DNA from: Gp6-AA40 sp035647075
Lineage (GTDB): Bacteria; Acidobacteriota; Vicinamibacteria; Vicinamibacterales; UBA2999
Assembly: GCA_035647075.1 (NCBI GenBank)
Contig: DASROF010000064.1
Span: 1-22,452 of the forward strand
Direction: 5' to 3'
Length of the DNA stretch: 22,452 nt
Below the pieces are notes generated by a model that saw only the letters and a list, made by a program, of their open reading frames with translations, was not told where the DNA came from and did not search any database. Positions 15,080 through 22,308 of the stretch are shown here, piece by piece. How positions within the stretch are numbered: the stretch's first letter is position 1; every line of letters starts with the position of its first letter. Both the position numbers and the translations under genes were made by a program.

Positions 15080-16033
15080 TCAGGCCGACGCCAGCTTCGG
15101 GGTCCGCGCGGCTCGTCGAAGGCGAGGATGCTTCGCTCGGGTGCGTTTCGCGGCCAAGACCTCCCTCGCCACGTCCATGAATAGAGAAACCAGCTCGCAG
15201 GACTGCGGCTTGTAGGCGATGGCCAGCTGCGAGTCGACGTGCGGCAGTGTTGGTGTGACCGGCCGCAAGACGACGGCATTCGAATGTTTCTGCTGGATCC
15301 CTGCCGGTACGAAACACACGCCCAGTCCGGCCGCGACCAGCGCGCAGGCCGTATAGAGGTTGTCGACCTCGTGTGCGATCTGCATCGCGAAGCCGGCTTC
15401 GCGGCAGGCAGCGATCACTGCGTCAAACAGGCGCGGACCCATGCGACGCGTGAACATGATGTGTGGTTCGTTGGCGAGCGCCTCCAGCGGCACGCGTGCA
15501 CGCGACGCCAACGGATGCGTGCGCGGCAACGCGATGACGATCGGCCGGCGGAGAATCGTCTCGGTCGCGAGATCGGGTTCATCGATCGGTAACGCGACGA
15601 AGCCCACGTGCAGCCGTCCCTCGTTGATGGCGCGGGTCTGTTCCGCCGACGCCATGTTCCGCACGACCATCCGGATCTGCGGATGCCGTCGCGCAAATGC
15701 ACGCAAAATGTCGACGAAGATCCGCGCGTCCGCCGGTCCCGCGGCGCCGATCGAGAGCTGGCCGACTTCGCCCTGGTTCACCCGCAAGGCGAGGTTCGAT
15801 GCATGCGCGGCATGCGCCAGGATGACCCGCGCTTCCTCGACAAACATGCGGCCGGCGTCGGTCAGCTCAACGTGACGCTTCGTTCTGTGAAACAGCGACA
15901 CGCCGAGTTCTGTTTCCAGTTGGCGGATCTGCTGGCTGAGCGGCGGCTGGCTCAGATGAAGGCGCTCGGCCGCCTGGCCGAAGTGCAGGGTATCGGCCAC
16001 CGTCACGACATAGCGCAGATGACGGAGTTCCAC
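15080..16033 (-). CDS. LysR-family transcriptional regulator (BenM/CatM-like start)
   Basis: The 317-residue protein is a complete LysR regulator. The winged helix-turn-helix occupies residues 1-60 (MELRHLRYVVTVADTLHFGQAAERLHLSQPPLSQQIRQLE, then GVSLFHRTKRHVELTDAG). A linker helix and a periplasmic-binding-protein-like effector domain follow (about 90-290), with GQLSIGAAGPADARI and LVAAGLGVCFVPAGIQ as typical landmarks. The MELRHLRY start is shared with the BenM/CatM group, whose effectors are aromatic-pathway metabolites; effector identity here is unknown. The start is a GTG with a weak ribosome site. It is divergent from the TonB-dependent receptor gene, 188 bases apart, the classical LysR arrangement, so that receptor is the likeliest target along with itself. 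A basic tail (KRTRAKHPRLRRAARTPK) ends the protein. Confidence 0.92.
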   Translation of the reverse strand: MELRHLRYVVTVADTLHFGQAAERLHLSQPPLSQQIRQLETELGVSLFHRTKRHVELTDAGRMFVEEARVILAHAAHASNLALRVNQGEVGQLSIGAAGPADARIFVDILRAFARRHPQIRMVVRNMASAEQTRAINEGRLHVGFVALPIDEPDLATETILRRPIVIALPRTHPLASRARVPLEALANEPHIMFTRRMGPRLFDAVIAACREAGFAMQIAHEVDNLYTACALVAAGLGVCFVPAGIQQKHSNAVVLRPVTPTLPHVDSQLAIAYKPQSCELVSLFMDVAREVLAAKRTRAKHPRLRRAARTPKLASA

Positions 16034-16101
16034 GCGGTTTTGAGCCTAGCACATCCGCTGAAGACGACGGGACGACTTTCACAAAAGGATGAGCCGGACT
16101 C

Positions 16102-16116
16102 ATATCGAAAACGTAT
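16102..16116. promoter_or_regulatory. Candidate LysR-type operator ATAT-N7-GTAT
   Basis: The 15 bases ATATCGAAAACGTAT differ by one base from the ATAC-N7-GTAT site bound by BenM/CatM-group regulators, and include the general T-N11-A frame. They lie between the divergent LysR gene (69 bases upstream of its start) and the receptor. A TATATT -10-like hexamer at 16133-16138 lies 16 bases beyond it without a good -35, consistent with an activated promoter. Also in this gap are TGGCGCGCCA, a perfect palindrome at 16141-16150, and 7-base inverted arms TTTCTGG (16137-16143) and CCAGAAA (16165-16171). Confidence 0.4.
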
Positions 16117-16221
16117 TAGTCGTGACCAAACATATATTTCTGGCGCGCCACCTCTTCTGATACACCAGAAAAATCCACCTGTCAGGGGATCCGGTCTGGC
16201 ATTCCACCTCGGAGGAGGACC

Positions 16222-19200
16222 ATGTATCGGTTGCTGAAGAGTTTCCTTATCGTTACGGGATTTGTGCTGGTGCCCGCGCTCGCGTTCGCCCAGGCATCGA
16301 TTGTCGGCACCGTCAGAGATGCGTCGGGAGCGGTGCTTCCCGGCGTCACGGTTGAAGCGTCGAGTCCGGTGCTCATTGAAAAAACACGCTCCACCATCAC
16401 GAACGGTGTTGGCCAGTACTCGATCGACGACCTGAGGCCTGGGACCTATACGGTCACGTTCGGGCTCTCCGGATTTGCCGGTGTGAAGCGCGAAGGCATC
16501 GTGCTCACGGGGACATTCATCGCGACAGTGAACCAGGACCTCAAAGTGGGTGGCGTGACCGAGGCCGTTACCGTCAGCGGTGAGCCGCCGGTCGTTGACG
16601 TCGCGAGTTCCCGCACCGAGCAGACCTTCACCGGTGACACCATCGCTGACATCCCATCCGGCCGCCAGTACTACAGCTTCACGGGTCTCGTGCCCGCGAT
16701 CAACGTACAGGGCAACGACGTGGGGTCCTCGTCGGGCGCCATCTTCAGCGTGTTCCAGATCCACGGCGGGCGGCGCAATGAAGGACAGGTGCAAGTGAAC
16801 GGTCAGAGCGCCGGCTACCAGGGCATGGGCGTATCTGGATACACACCGGAAATCGGTAACGCCCAGGAAGTCAACGTGACGTTGAGCGGTGCGCTGGCGG
16901 AAGCGGTCACCGGTGGCCCGCAGCTGAACATCATCAGTAAACAGGGCGGAAACATGTTCAGCGGGAGCATGTTCTTCAACTACGCGGGCGACTCGTTCCA
17001 GGGTGAGAACGTGAGCCCGGCGCAGAAGAGCGCCGGCCTGACGCCGATCCAGCTGCAGAAGCTGTGGGACGTGAACCCGTCATTCGGCGGGCCGATTCAA
17101 CGCGATCGCGTCTGGTTCTTCAGTTCGTTCCGCCATCAGGGCAGCCGGCAGCGGATCAACATGTTCACCAACGCCAACGCCGGCGACGCCACCAAATGGA
17201 CGTATGCACCCACGACAAAGCAGGCGGTTGACGATGGCACGTGGAAGAACACGTCGGGCCGTCTGACCTGGCAGGCCTCGCAGCGTAACAAGATCGACGG
17301 CTGGATCAACGTCCAGTACAACTGTCAGCATTGCATCGAGGGTGGCTCCCGCTCCGGCCTCAACTTCACTGGCACAATCAATTCACCCGAGGGGCAGAGC
17401 ACGAACGAGAACCATCCGAGCGTTCTCGGTCAGATCAGCTGGTCGTCGCCGATCACGAACCGCATGCTGGTGGAAGCGAACTGGGGTATCGGGCCGTACT
17501 TCTGGTGGGGCAGTCAGCAGAAGAACGCCTTCGACAAGACCTTGATTCCGGTGCAGGACGATGCGGGTGACATTCCGGGCATCAATTACCGAGCCGCCAA
17601 CTGGTCGGGGCACACGGCGTACACGAACATCTACCAGGGGTCGCTGTCGTATGTGACCGGATCACACTCGGCGAAGTTCGGCGCGCGTCTGCACACCAAC
17701 GATTCGACGTTCCCGCAGAACTTCTACAACGATTCGCAGCTCAAGTACAACTTCAGCAGCGGCGTTCCGACGCAGCTCACGATGTACGCCGATCAGGGGT
17801 CGCAGCAGCAACAGCACCAGGGCATCTTCGCGCTCTACGCGCAGGATCGCTGGTCGGCTGGCCGGCTGACGCTGCAGGGCGGCCTCCGCATGGAGTACCT
17901 CCGCGACCACTTCGGACGTCAGCAGATCGGGCCGAACATCTTCGTTCCGACCGCTCTTGTCTTTGAACCTCAGGACGGTCCGCTCCATCAGAAGGACCTG
18001 ATGCCGAGGTTCGGCGTTGCCTATGACGTGTTCGGCAACGGGAAGACAGCCGCGAAGTTCTTCCTCGGTAAGTACCTGACCACGCCGAACACAGTCGATG
18101 AGTGGTTGAACTACAGTCCGGCGGGGTTTGGCCACCTGGTGACGTCCACGACGAGAGCCTGGGACGACACGTTCTTCGGTGCGGGCGACGCGCGGACCGG
18201 CAACTTCGTGGCGAACTGCAATCTCCTCGATCCGGTTGCCAACGGCGAGTGCGGGCCGATGGCCAATCCCAACTTCGCCAAGATCACGCCGAGCCTGCTC
18301 ACGACGGATCCGGAGACCACCAGCGGCTGGAACACCCGCGAGTACAGCTGGGACCTCAATGCCTCGGTCGTCCAGGAGATCTTCCCGAGGGTGTCGGTTG
18401 AACTGGCATATTTCCGCCGGTCCTGGGGCAACATGCAGGCCACGATCAACCGCGCCTGGACGCCGGGAGATTTCGATTCTTTCGTCTACAACGTCGCCTC
18501 GGACCCGAAGCTGCCGGGCGGCGGCGGGTACCCGCTCACGTTCTATGACGTGAAGCCCGCGAAGTTCGGACAGTTCGACAACTACCGGACGTTCACGGAT
18601 AACCTGGGTGGCGTCAGCAACACCTACAACGGCGTCGACATGACGGTGAACGCACGGCTGCGTGAGGTCACCATCCAGGGAGGCTTCAGCACGGGCAATC
18701 GCGTCGAGGACGACTGTGGTCTGGGCGCGCTGCACCCGGATGTCTACATCTTCGCGCCGTGGGGCGGCTCGGCGCCGTTCCTCGCCGATTCGCCATTCGT
18801 CGGTGGGCTTGGCCAATGGCCAGCGGCCTTCTGTCATCGCGAGTCGGGCTGGAAGACGAACGTGAAGGGGTTGGCGAGCTATAACGTGCCGAGGATCGAC
18901 GTCCTGGTCAGCGGAACGTTCCACAGCCTGCCGTACGCAGGGGCCGATTTTCCGAGCATCGCAGGGCAAAGCCTCAATGCGCAGGTGCAGATTCTCCAGA
19001 TGCCCTTCTTCGCTCCGGCACTGGCCGACACGAACCTCGGTCGGCCGCTCTCGAGCGGCATCCCGGTTGAGTTCCTGAACATCGTCAAGCCGGGCACGAT
19101 GTACGGAGATCGTCTCAATGGTGTCGATCTTCGGTTCGGCAAGAACGTTCGGTACGGACACACGCGATCGCTGGTCGCGTTGGATATCTTCAACCTGGCC

Positions 19201-19311
19201 AACTCCAACACGCCGGATGGGTATCTGCAGACCTACGGGGCGACGTATCTGAATCCGGTGTCGATCACCGCGGCGCGCGTATTCAAGATCAGCGCGCAGT
19301 TCGACTTTTGA
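16222..19311 (+). CDS. TonB-dependent outer-membrane receptor with N-terminal carboxypeptidase-regulatory-like domain
   Basis: The 1029-residue protein has a signal peptide (MYRLLKSFLIVTGFVLVPALAFAQ). A carboxypeptidase-regulatory-like domain spans about 26-118 (ASIVGTVRDASGAVLPGVTVE to TEAVTVSG), then a plug domain spans about 120-240 (VASSRTEQTFTGDTIADIPSGR onward). A large beta-barrel follows, ending KISAQFDF with the terminal Phe recognised by the barrel-assembly machinery. This is the layout of the OmpA-related or Oar-like TonB receptors abundant in Acidobacteriota, which import or bind large ligands using TonB energy. The ligand is not evident. There is no adjacent SusD-type lipoprotein, so it is not a Bacteroidetes-style pair. 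GGAGGAGG lies 3 bases before the ATG. It is probably controlled by the divergent LysR regulator and ends at a strong terminator. Confidence 0.93.
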   Translation: MYRLLKSFLIVTGFVLVPALAFAQASIVGTVRDASGAVLPGVTVEASSPVLIEKTRSTITNGVGQYSIDDLRPGTYTVTFGLSGFAGVKREGIVLTGTFIATVNQDLKVGGVTEAVTVSGEPPVVDVASSRTEQTFTGDTIADIPSGRQYYSFTGLVPAINVQGNDVGSSSGAIFSVFQIHGGRRNEGQVQVNGQSAGYQGMGVSGYTPEIGNAQEVNVTLSGALAEAVTGGPQLNIISKQGGNMFSGSMFFNYAGDSFQGENVSPAQKSAGLTPIQLQKLWDVNPSFGGPIQRDRVWFFSSFRHQGSRQRINMFTNANAGDATKWTYAPTTKQAVDDGTWKNTSGRLTWQASQRNKIDGWINVQYNCQHCIEGGSRSGLNFTGTINSPEGQSTNENHPSVLGQISWSSPITNRMLVEANWGIGPYFWWGSQQKNAFDKTLIPVQDDAGDIPGINYRAANWSGHTAYTNIYQGSLSYVTGSHSAKFGARLHTNDSTFPQNFYNDSQLKYNFSSGVPTQLTMYADQGSQQQQHQGIFALYAQDRWSAGRLTLQGGLRMEYLRDHFGRQQIGPNIFVPTALVFEPQDGPLHQKDLMPRFGVAYDVFGNGKTAAKFFLGKYLTTPNTVDEWLNYSPAGFGHLVTSTTRAWDDTFFGAGDARTGNFVANCNLLDPVANGECGPMANPNFAKITPSLLTTDPETTSGWNTREYSWDLNASVVQEIFPRVSVELAYFRRSWGNMQATINRAWTPGDFDSFVYNVASDPKLPGGGGYPLTFYDVKPAKFGQFDNYRTFTDNLGGVSNTYNGVDMTVNARLREVTIQGGFSTGNRVEDDCGLGALHPDVYIFAPWGGSAPFLADSPFVGGLGQWPAAFCHRESGWKTNVKGLASYNVPRIDVLVSGTFHSLPYAGADFPSIAGQSLNAQVQILQMPFFAPALADTNLGRPLSSGIPVEFLNIVKPGTMYGDRLNGVDLRFGKNVRYGHTRSLVALDIFNLANSNTPDGYLQTYGATYLNPVSITAARVFKISAQFDF

Positions 19312-19336
19312 CGTAGGGTCCGGCTTCGGCCGGACC
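19312..19336 (+). repeat. Dispersed hairpin repeat, copy 1
   Basis: The element reads CGTAG then GGTCCGGC-TTCG-GCCGGACC, a perfect 8-bp stem (19317-19324 with 19329-19336) closed by a UUCG tetraloop in RNA. It begins on the base after the receptor's stop codon. Two further copies with the same core lie at 19350 and 21065, in the same orientation. Confidence 0.8.
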
Positions 19337-19349
19337 GCTCGACTGGGGA

Positions 19350-19374
19350 CGTAGTGCCCGGCTTCAGCCGGACC
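19350..19374 (+). repeat. Dispersed hairpin repeat, copy 2
   Basis: It differs from copy 1 at 3 of 25 positions and starts 38 bases after it. The stem is CCGGC-TTCA-GCCGG (19358-19371). Copies 1 and 2 form a direct tandem between the receptor gene and its terminator. Confidence 0.8.
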
Positions 19375-19383
19375 GCAAATCAG

Positions 19384-19419
19384 GAAGGGGCCGACCTTCA
19401 GGTCGGCCCCTTCTGTTTT
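19384..19419 (+). terminator. Intrinsic terminator between convergent genes
   Basis: A perfect 13-bp stem (19384-19396 with 19401-19413, GC-rich core GGGGCCGACC) with a TTCA loop is followed by TGTTTT. It lies downstream of the receptor gene on the plus strand. The T-run overlaps the stop codon of the convergent minus-strand gene. In the minus direction no good U-run follows, so it may terminate mainly one way. Confidence 0.85.
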
Positions 19420-20020
19420 ATTCCAGCTCGATCGGCATCTCCGCCGTGCCTTCGCCGTGGCGGATGACGAGCGCATACGTCCCGCGCTCCCACGCGCCGG
19501 TCGGCGACTCGAAGAACAGCGGGCCGGTGGCGATGTGGTCGCGATCGACGATGAACTCGTCGTGCACGACCGGACCGAACGGAAGTCTGAACAGCTGCAT
19601 GTCCTCGAGTCGATCCTGCTGCCTGAAGTACGACGCGACATCGTGCGCCTGGACCTTGGCGTTTTGCAGCAGCTGTTCCACCTTCATGACGTCCTCGCCG
19701 ATGCGCGTTTGGGTGGCGAGCGGAATCTCCCGCCCCTGCGGTGTGCGCAGCGCGATCTCCTGACGCTGGATGGTCGTTTCCTTGCTGGTCGAGAGCGCAG
19801 CCTGAATGACAATCCAGCGCGAACCGTGATTGCGCTGCGAGTAGTTATACGCCGCGACGACGTGAGCGGCCTTGTCGCGATATTCCACGACGGCCTTGCC
19901 GCGTTTCTTGTTTGCAGACGAAAATTCCTGCTGCGCAACAAGCTGCGGTCCCGCGAGCGCCAGCATCGCACAACAACTCACTACCCACACCACGACCGTT
20001 CTGCGTCGGTACCCGATCAT
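19418..20020 (-). CDS. Exported protein of unknown function
   Basis: The 200-residue protein has a signal peptide (MIGYRRRTVVVWVVSCCAMLALAGPQLVAQ). The mature part, of about 170 residues, has no domain I recognise. The first part (SSANKKRGKAVVEYRDKAAHVVAAYNYSQRNHGSRWIVIQAAL) looks mixed helix/strand. A region around LRTPQGREIPLATQTRIGED then leads to a C-terminal beta-rich segment (GPLFFESPTGAWERGTYALVIRHGEGTAEMPIELE) that resembles an immunoglobulin-like edge. I placed the start at the ATG at 20020 because AAAGGGG lies about 8 bases upstream and the signal peptide begins there. An ATG at 20203 would overlap the divergent bicupin gene. It shares a 164-base divergent region with that gene. Confidence 0.75.
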   Translation of the reverse strand: MIGYRRRTVVVWVVSCCAMLALAGPQLVAQQEFSSANKKRGKAVVEYRDKAAHVVAAYNYSQRNHGSRWIVIQAALSTSKETTIQRQEIALRTPQGREIPLATQTRIGEDVMKVEQLLQNAKVQAHDVASYFRQQDRLEDMQLFRLPFGPVVHDEFIVDRDHIATGPLFFESPTGAWERGTYALVIRHGEGTAEMPIELE

Positions 20021-20063
20021 CGCGCCACCCCTTTCGCCCGCCCGCGTCAAGGGAGGCAGAACC

Positions 20064-20082
20064 CGTGCCAGGCACGATCGTG
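20064..20082. promoter_or_regulatory. Overlapping palindromes in a divergent promoter region
   Basis: CGTGCC-A-GGCACG (20064-20076) is a perfect 13-bp palindrome that overlaps the perfect CACGATCGTG (20073-20082). They sit between the divergent genes at 20020 and 20185. This is a plausible operator for a dimeric regulator, but no regulator gene is adjacent and no clear promoter hexamers are seen. Confidence 0.35.
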
Positions 20083-20156
20083 CGTCCGGCCTCAACGGGC
20101 GCGGGACCTGATGTGTTATCGTCCCCCGCTGCTGACAGTCGTCGCTGGTAGCAGCG

Positions 20157-20172
20157 GATAGATAGATAGATC
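20157..20172 (+). repeat. Short GATA tandem repeat in the bicupin leader
   Basis: Three GATA units plus GAT run directly up to the AAGGAG ribosome site (about 20174-20178) of the bicupin gene. The tract is short (3.75 units). Confidence 0.6.
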
Positions 20173-20184
20173 GAAGGAGTCGCC

Positions 20185-21057
20185 ATGTCGCGCCTGGTCT
20201 CATTGATATCGTTCATCGCCGTTGTGCTGTATGCCGTAGCCGGGCTGCAGGGACAGGCACCCGTCTGGCAGTCGGCCGATGAGGCCGGACAAGGCCAGAC
20301 GCCGGTGATGCCGGTTCACCAGGAGCCGCACCACCGGCAGGTATTCCAGTACGGTCCGCTGCGGATCATCGATCTGCAGATCCCGCCAGGCGACATGTCG
20401 TGGTTCCACACACACGAATGGCCGGTGTTCTACCTGACGGTGGCTGATTCGCAGACGCGAACGCAGATTCTGGGCGAGGAATGGGGCGCTCGCGGGAGGG
20501 GAGCCGCGCCCGGCGCTGCCGCGCGTGGCGGGCTGCCTCCGGGTGGACCTCCTCCTGCCGGTGGCGCTCCTCGAGCGGGTGCACCGTCGGCAGCAGCAGC
20601 TGGCGCCGCTGCGCCGCGAGCGGGTGGACCGCCGCGGTTCCGGCCACGTGTGATGAGCGATCTCAGTTACGCCGACCGTGCGGTCACGCACCGGATTCAC
20701 AATAACGGCACCAGTCTGTATCGAGCGATCGGTGTGATCAACGAAACCGCTGGCGGCGACGAGACGATCACGGAGGAAGCCGCCGGCTTCAGCGGCAAGG
20801 CGGAGATGAGCAACCGCTGGTTCCGCGTCCATCGCGTGACGCTGGCGCCGGGCGAGAAGGCGCCAGCGCATCAGCACAAGGCGCCCGTCGTGGTGCTGCA
20901 GGACAGCACCGGCAAGGGGATCGCCTCCGGCCCGATGACGTTCGAGTTCAACGAGCCGGGGCAGTGGGGCTTCTTCGATGCGGGTGCCCGTCACGAGATG
21001 ACAAACACCGGCACCGAACGCCTCGAGTTGCTCGAGGTGGAGGTTCGGCGCCGGTAG
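20185..21057 (+). CDS. Exported bicupin protein with a low-complexity insert
   Basis: The 290-residue protein has a signal peptide (MSRLVSLISFIAVVLYAVAGLQGQ). The first cupin half is around residues 40-100, with PPGDMSWFHTHEWPVFYLTVAD supplying the usual His-x-His...Glu-type metal ligands. Residues about 101-155 are an Ala/Gly/Pro/Arg-rich low-complexity stretch. The second half (about 165-290) includes LAPGEKAPAHQHKAPVVVLQD, a second His-x-His, and PGQWGFFDAGARHEMTNTG. Cupins serve as small metal enzymes or binding proteins; the periplasmic location and two metal sites are inferred, and no substrate can be given. The linker may simply be a flexible spacer. AAGGAG precedes the ATG. It is divergent from the unknown exported protein and followed by a hairpin repeat. 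Confidence 0.8.
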   Translation: MSRLVSLISFIAVVLYAVAGLQGQAPVWQSADEAGQGQTPVMPVHQEPHHRQVFQYGPLRIIDLQIPPGDMSWFHTHEWPVFYLTVADSQTRTQILGEEWGARGRGAAPGAAARGGLPPGGPPPAGGAPRAGAPSAAAAGAAAPRAGGPPRFRPRVMSDLSYADRAVTHRIHNNGTSLYRAIGVINETAGGDETITEEAAGFSGKAEMSNRWFRVHRVTLAPGEKAPAHQHKAPVVVLQDSTGKGIASGPMTFEFNEPGQWGFFDAGARHEMTNTGTERLELLEVEVRRR

Positions 21058-21064
21058 GCGATCG

Positions 21065-21090
21065 CGTAGTGTCCCGGCTTTAGCCGGACC
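21065..21090 (+). repeat. Dispersed hairpin repeat, copy 3
   Basis: It is the same element as at 19312 and 19350, with one extra C and a TTTA loop: CCGGC-TTTA-GCCGG (21074-21087). It starts 7 bases after the bicupin stop codon, in the same orientation as that gene, between it and a convergent cytochrome gene. No U-run follows. Confidence 0.8.
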
Positions 21091-21121
21091 CTGCTCACGG
21101 AGTGTGCGGCTTGAGGACCGC

Positions 21122-22246
21122 TCAGCGCAGCAGCTTCATATACGCCACCATGTCCGCCTTGTCCTGGTCGGTCAGGACGATGAAGGGGAAGAAGAACCTG
21201 GCGTAGTGGTTCATAACGTCCTCGAGCGTTTTCGCGGAGTTGTCATGGAAATACGGCGCAGTGTCCTTGACGCCGCGCAGCTGCGGAATCTTGAAGGCTT
21301 CGAAGTTGGCGAAGGTGAAGTCTTCCGTCGGCGGCACACCAGTGACTCCTGATCGGCCGATGTCCGGACTGAACACGTGCAGCTCGTTCGCCGTGTTCTT
21401 ATCGAACACGAATTCCTGAAGCGGCAGCTTCGCATCGTTGAAGAACGACACGCCGATGTTCTGGAAGCGCGTGCCTTTCGGAACGCCGAACACGATCTGT
21501 GCAAACAGGTTCGTTTCGTTCAGGAGCGGTCCCGCATGACATCCCGCACAGAGCCCGTGTTTGGGGTCGACGAAATCGATCTCATCTTCGAAGAACCGCC
21601 GGCCGCGTTTCTCTGACGCCGTGCTCCCGGGCGGCAGACCAGGATCGGTTCCAGCGCGCGCCAGATTGATCATCTCGGGCGACGTGAAGAACTCGTTGGT
21701 CAACTCGAACGCCTTGATACGATCGAGCTGCGCCGCGGACGGCGCCACACCCTGCGCGTGATCGAGGATGGCGCCATTGGCCTGGCTCTGCAGCGTCAGT
21801 TGGCGGCCGTCCAGCATGATCACGGGATCAAGCGCCGGACTGTTGAGCGTGGTCGGGATACCTCGTGGGACGTTCATGATGGCGGAGTGATCCCCCATCT
21901 GCACGCGCGCGTTCAGCGTGATGTGCATCATGATCGTCGCATCACGCTGGATCCGCGTCGTCCCGTTTCCCGCCCCGTCGTCGCTTCCGTCTGCCCGGAA
22001 CAGCGGATCGTCTGGGTGCGTCTTGAAGCGCTGTTGCGCGTCCTCGGGAGAGACCGTGCCGGTCTGGACGCTGTGGCACGTGCGGCATGTCCGTCCGTTG
22101 CCGCTAAAGGTTTCCTGTTCGAAGAGCTTCTTGCCCTCCGACACCGCCGTGCCGATCGCGGTGCCCGACGTTCCCTGTCCGGATACGTTGACGACTGCCC
22201 CCGTGAGCAACGCCGCCAGCGCGGTAAGCAAATACGCGGATTTCAT
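21122..22246 (-). CDS. Exported di-heme cytochrome c (cytochrome c peroxidase-like)
   Basis: The 374-residue protein has a signal peptide (MKSAYLLTALAALLTGAVVNVSGQ) and two c-type haem sites, CRTCH at 54-58 and CAGCH at 233-237. Segments such as GVPKGTRFQNIGVSFFNDAKLP and IPQLRGVKDTAPYFHDNSAKTLEDVMNHYARFFF match the C-terminal half of the di-heme peroxidase family, where YFHDN replaces the Met-bearing YMHDG of the other copy in this window. The first haem domain is diverged, and the haems are about 179 residues apart rather than about 150. It is probably a periplasmic electron-transfer protein or divergent peroxidase. GGAGA lies upstream of the ATG. Sequence similarity to the gene at 1970 is confined to the second haem half. 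Confidence 0.85.
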   Translation of the reverse strand: MKSAYLLTALAALLTGAVVNVSGQGTSGTAIGTAVSEGKKLFEQETFSGNGRTCRTCHSVQTGTVSPEDAQQRFKTHPDDPLFRADGSDDGAGNGTTRIQRDATIMMHITLNARVQMGDHSAIMNVPRGIPTTLNSPALDPVIMLDGRQLTLQSQANGAILDHAQGVAPSAAQLDRIKAFELTNEFFTSPEMINLARAGTDPGLPPGSTASEKRGRRFFEDEIDFVDPKHGLCAGCHAGPLLNETNLFAQIVFGVPKGTRFQNIGVSFFNDAKLPLQEFVFDKNTANELHVFSPDIGRSGVTGVPPTEDFTFANFEAFKIPQLRGVKDTAPYFHDNSAKTLEDVMNHYARFFFPFIVLTDQDKADMVAYMKLLR

Positions 22247-22308
22247 AGTGTGTCTCCGATCAAATGGCTGCCGACTGTCTTAACGAGCGTTGCTGGGGAA
22301 CCGAACGG

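Noticed and set aside
16222..19311. SusC/SusD-type polysaccharide utilisation locus
   Set aside because: No SusD-like lipoprotein, glycoside hydrolase or sulfatase lies nearby; the neighbours are a LysR regulator and an unknown exported protein.
17662..19641. Long minus-strand open frame (about 659 codons) opposite the TonB-dependent receptor
   Set aside because: It is antisense to a well-supported receptor gene, has an Arg/Val/Glu-rich shadow composition, no domain or ribosome site, and runs through the terminator and the hairpin repeats.
20157..20172. GATA tract as a phase-variation switch for the bicupin
   Set aside because: Fewer than four units is too short to expect frequent slippage, and it is outside the coding region.
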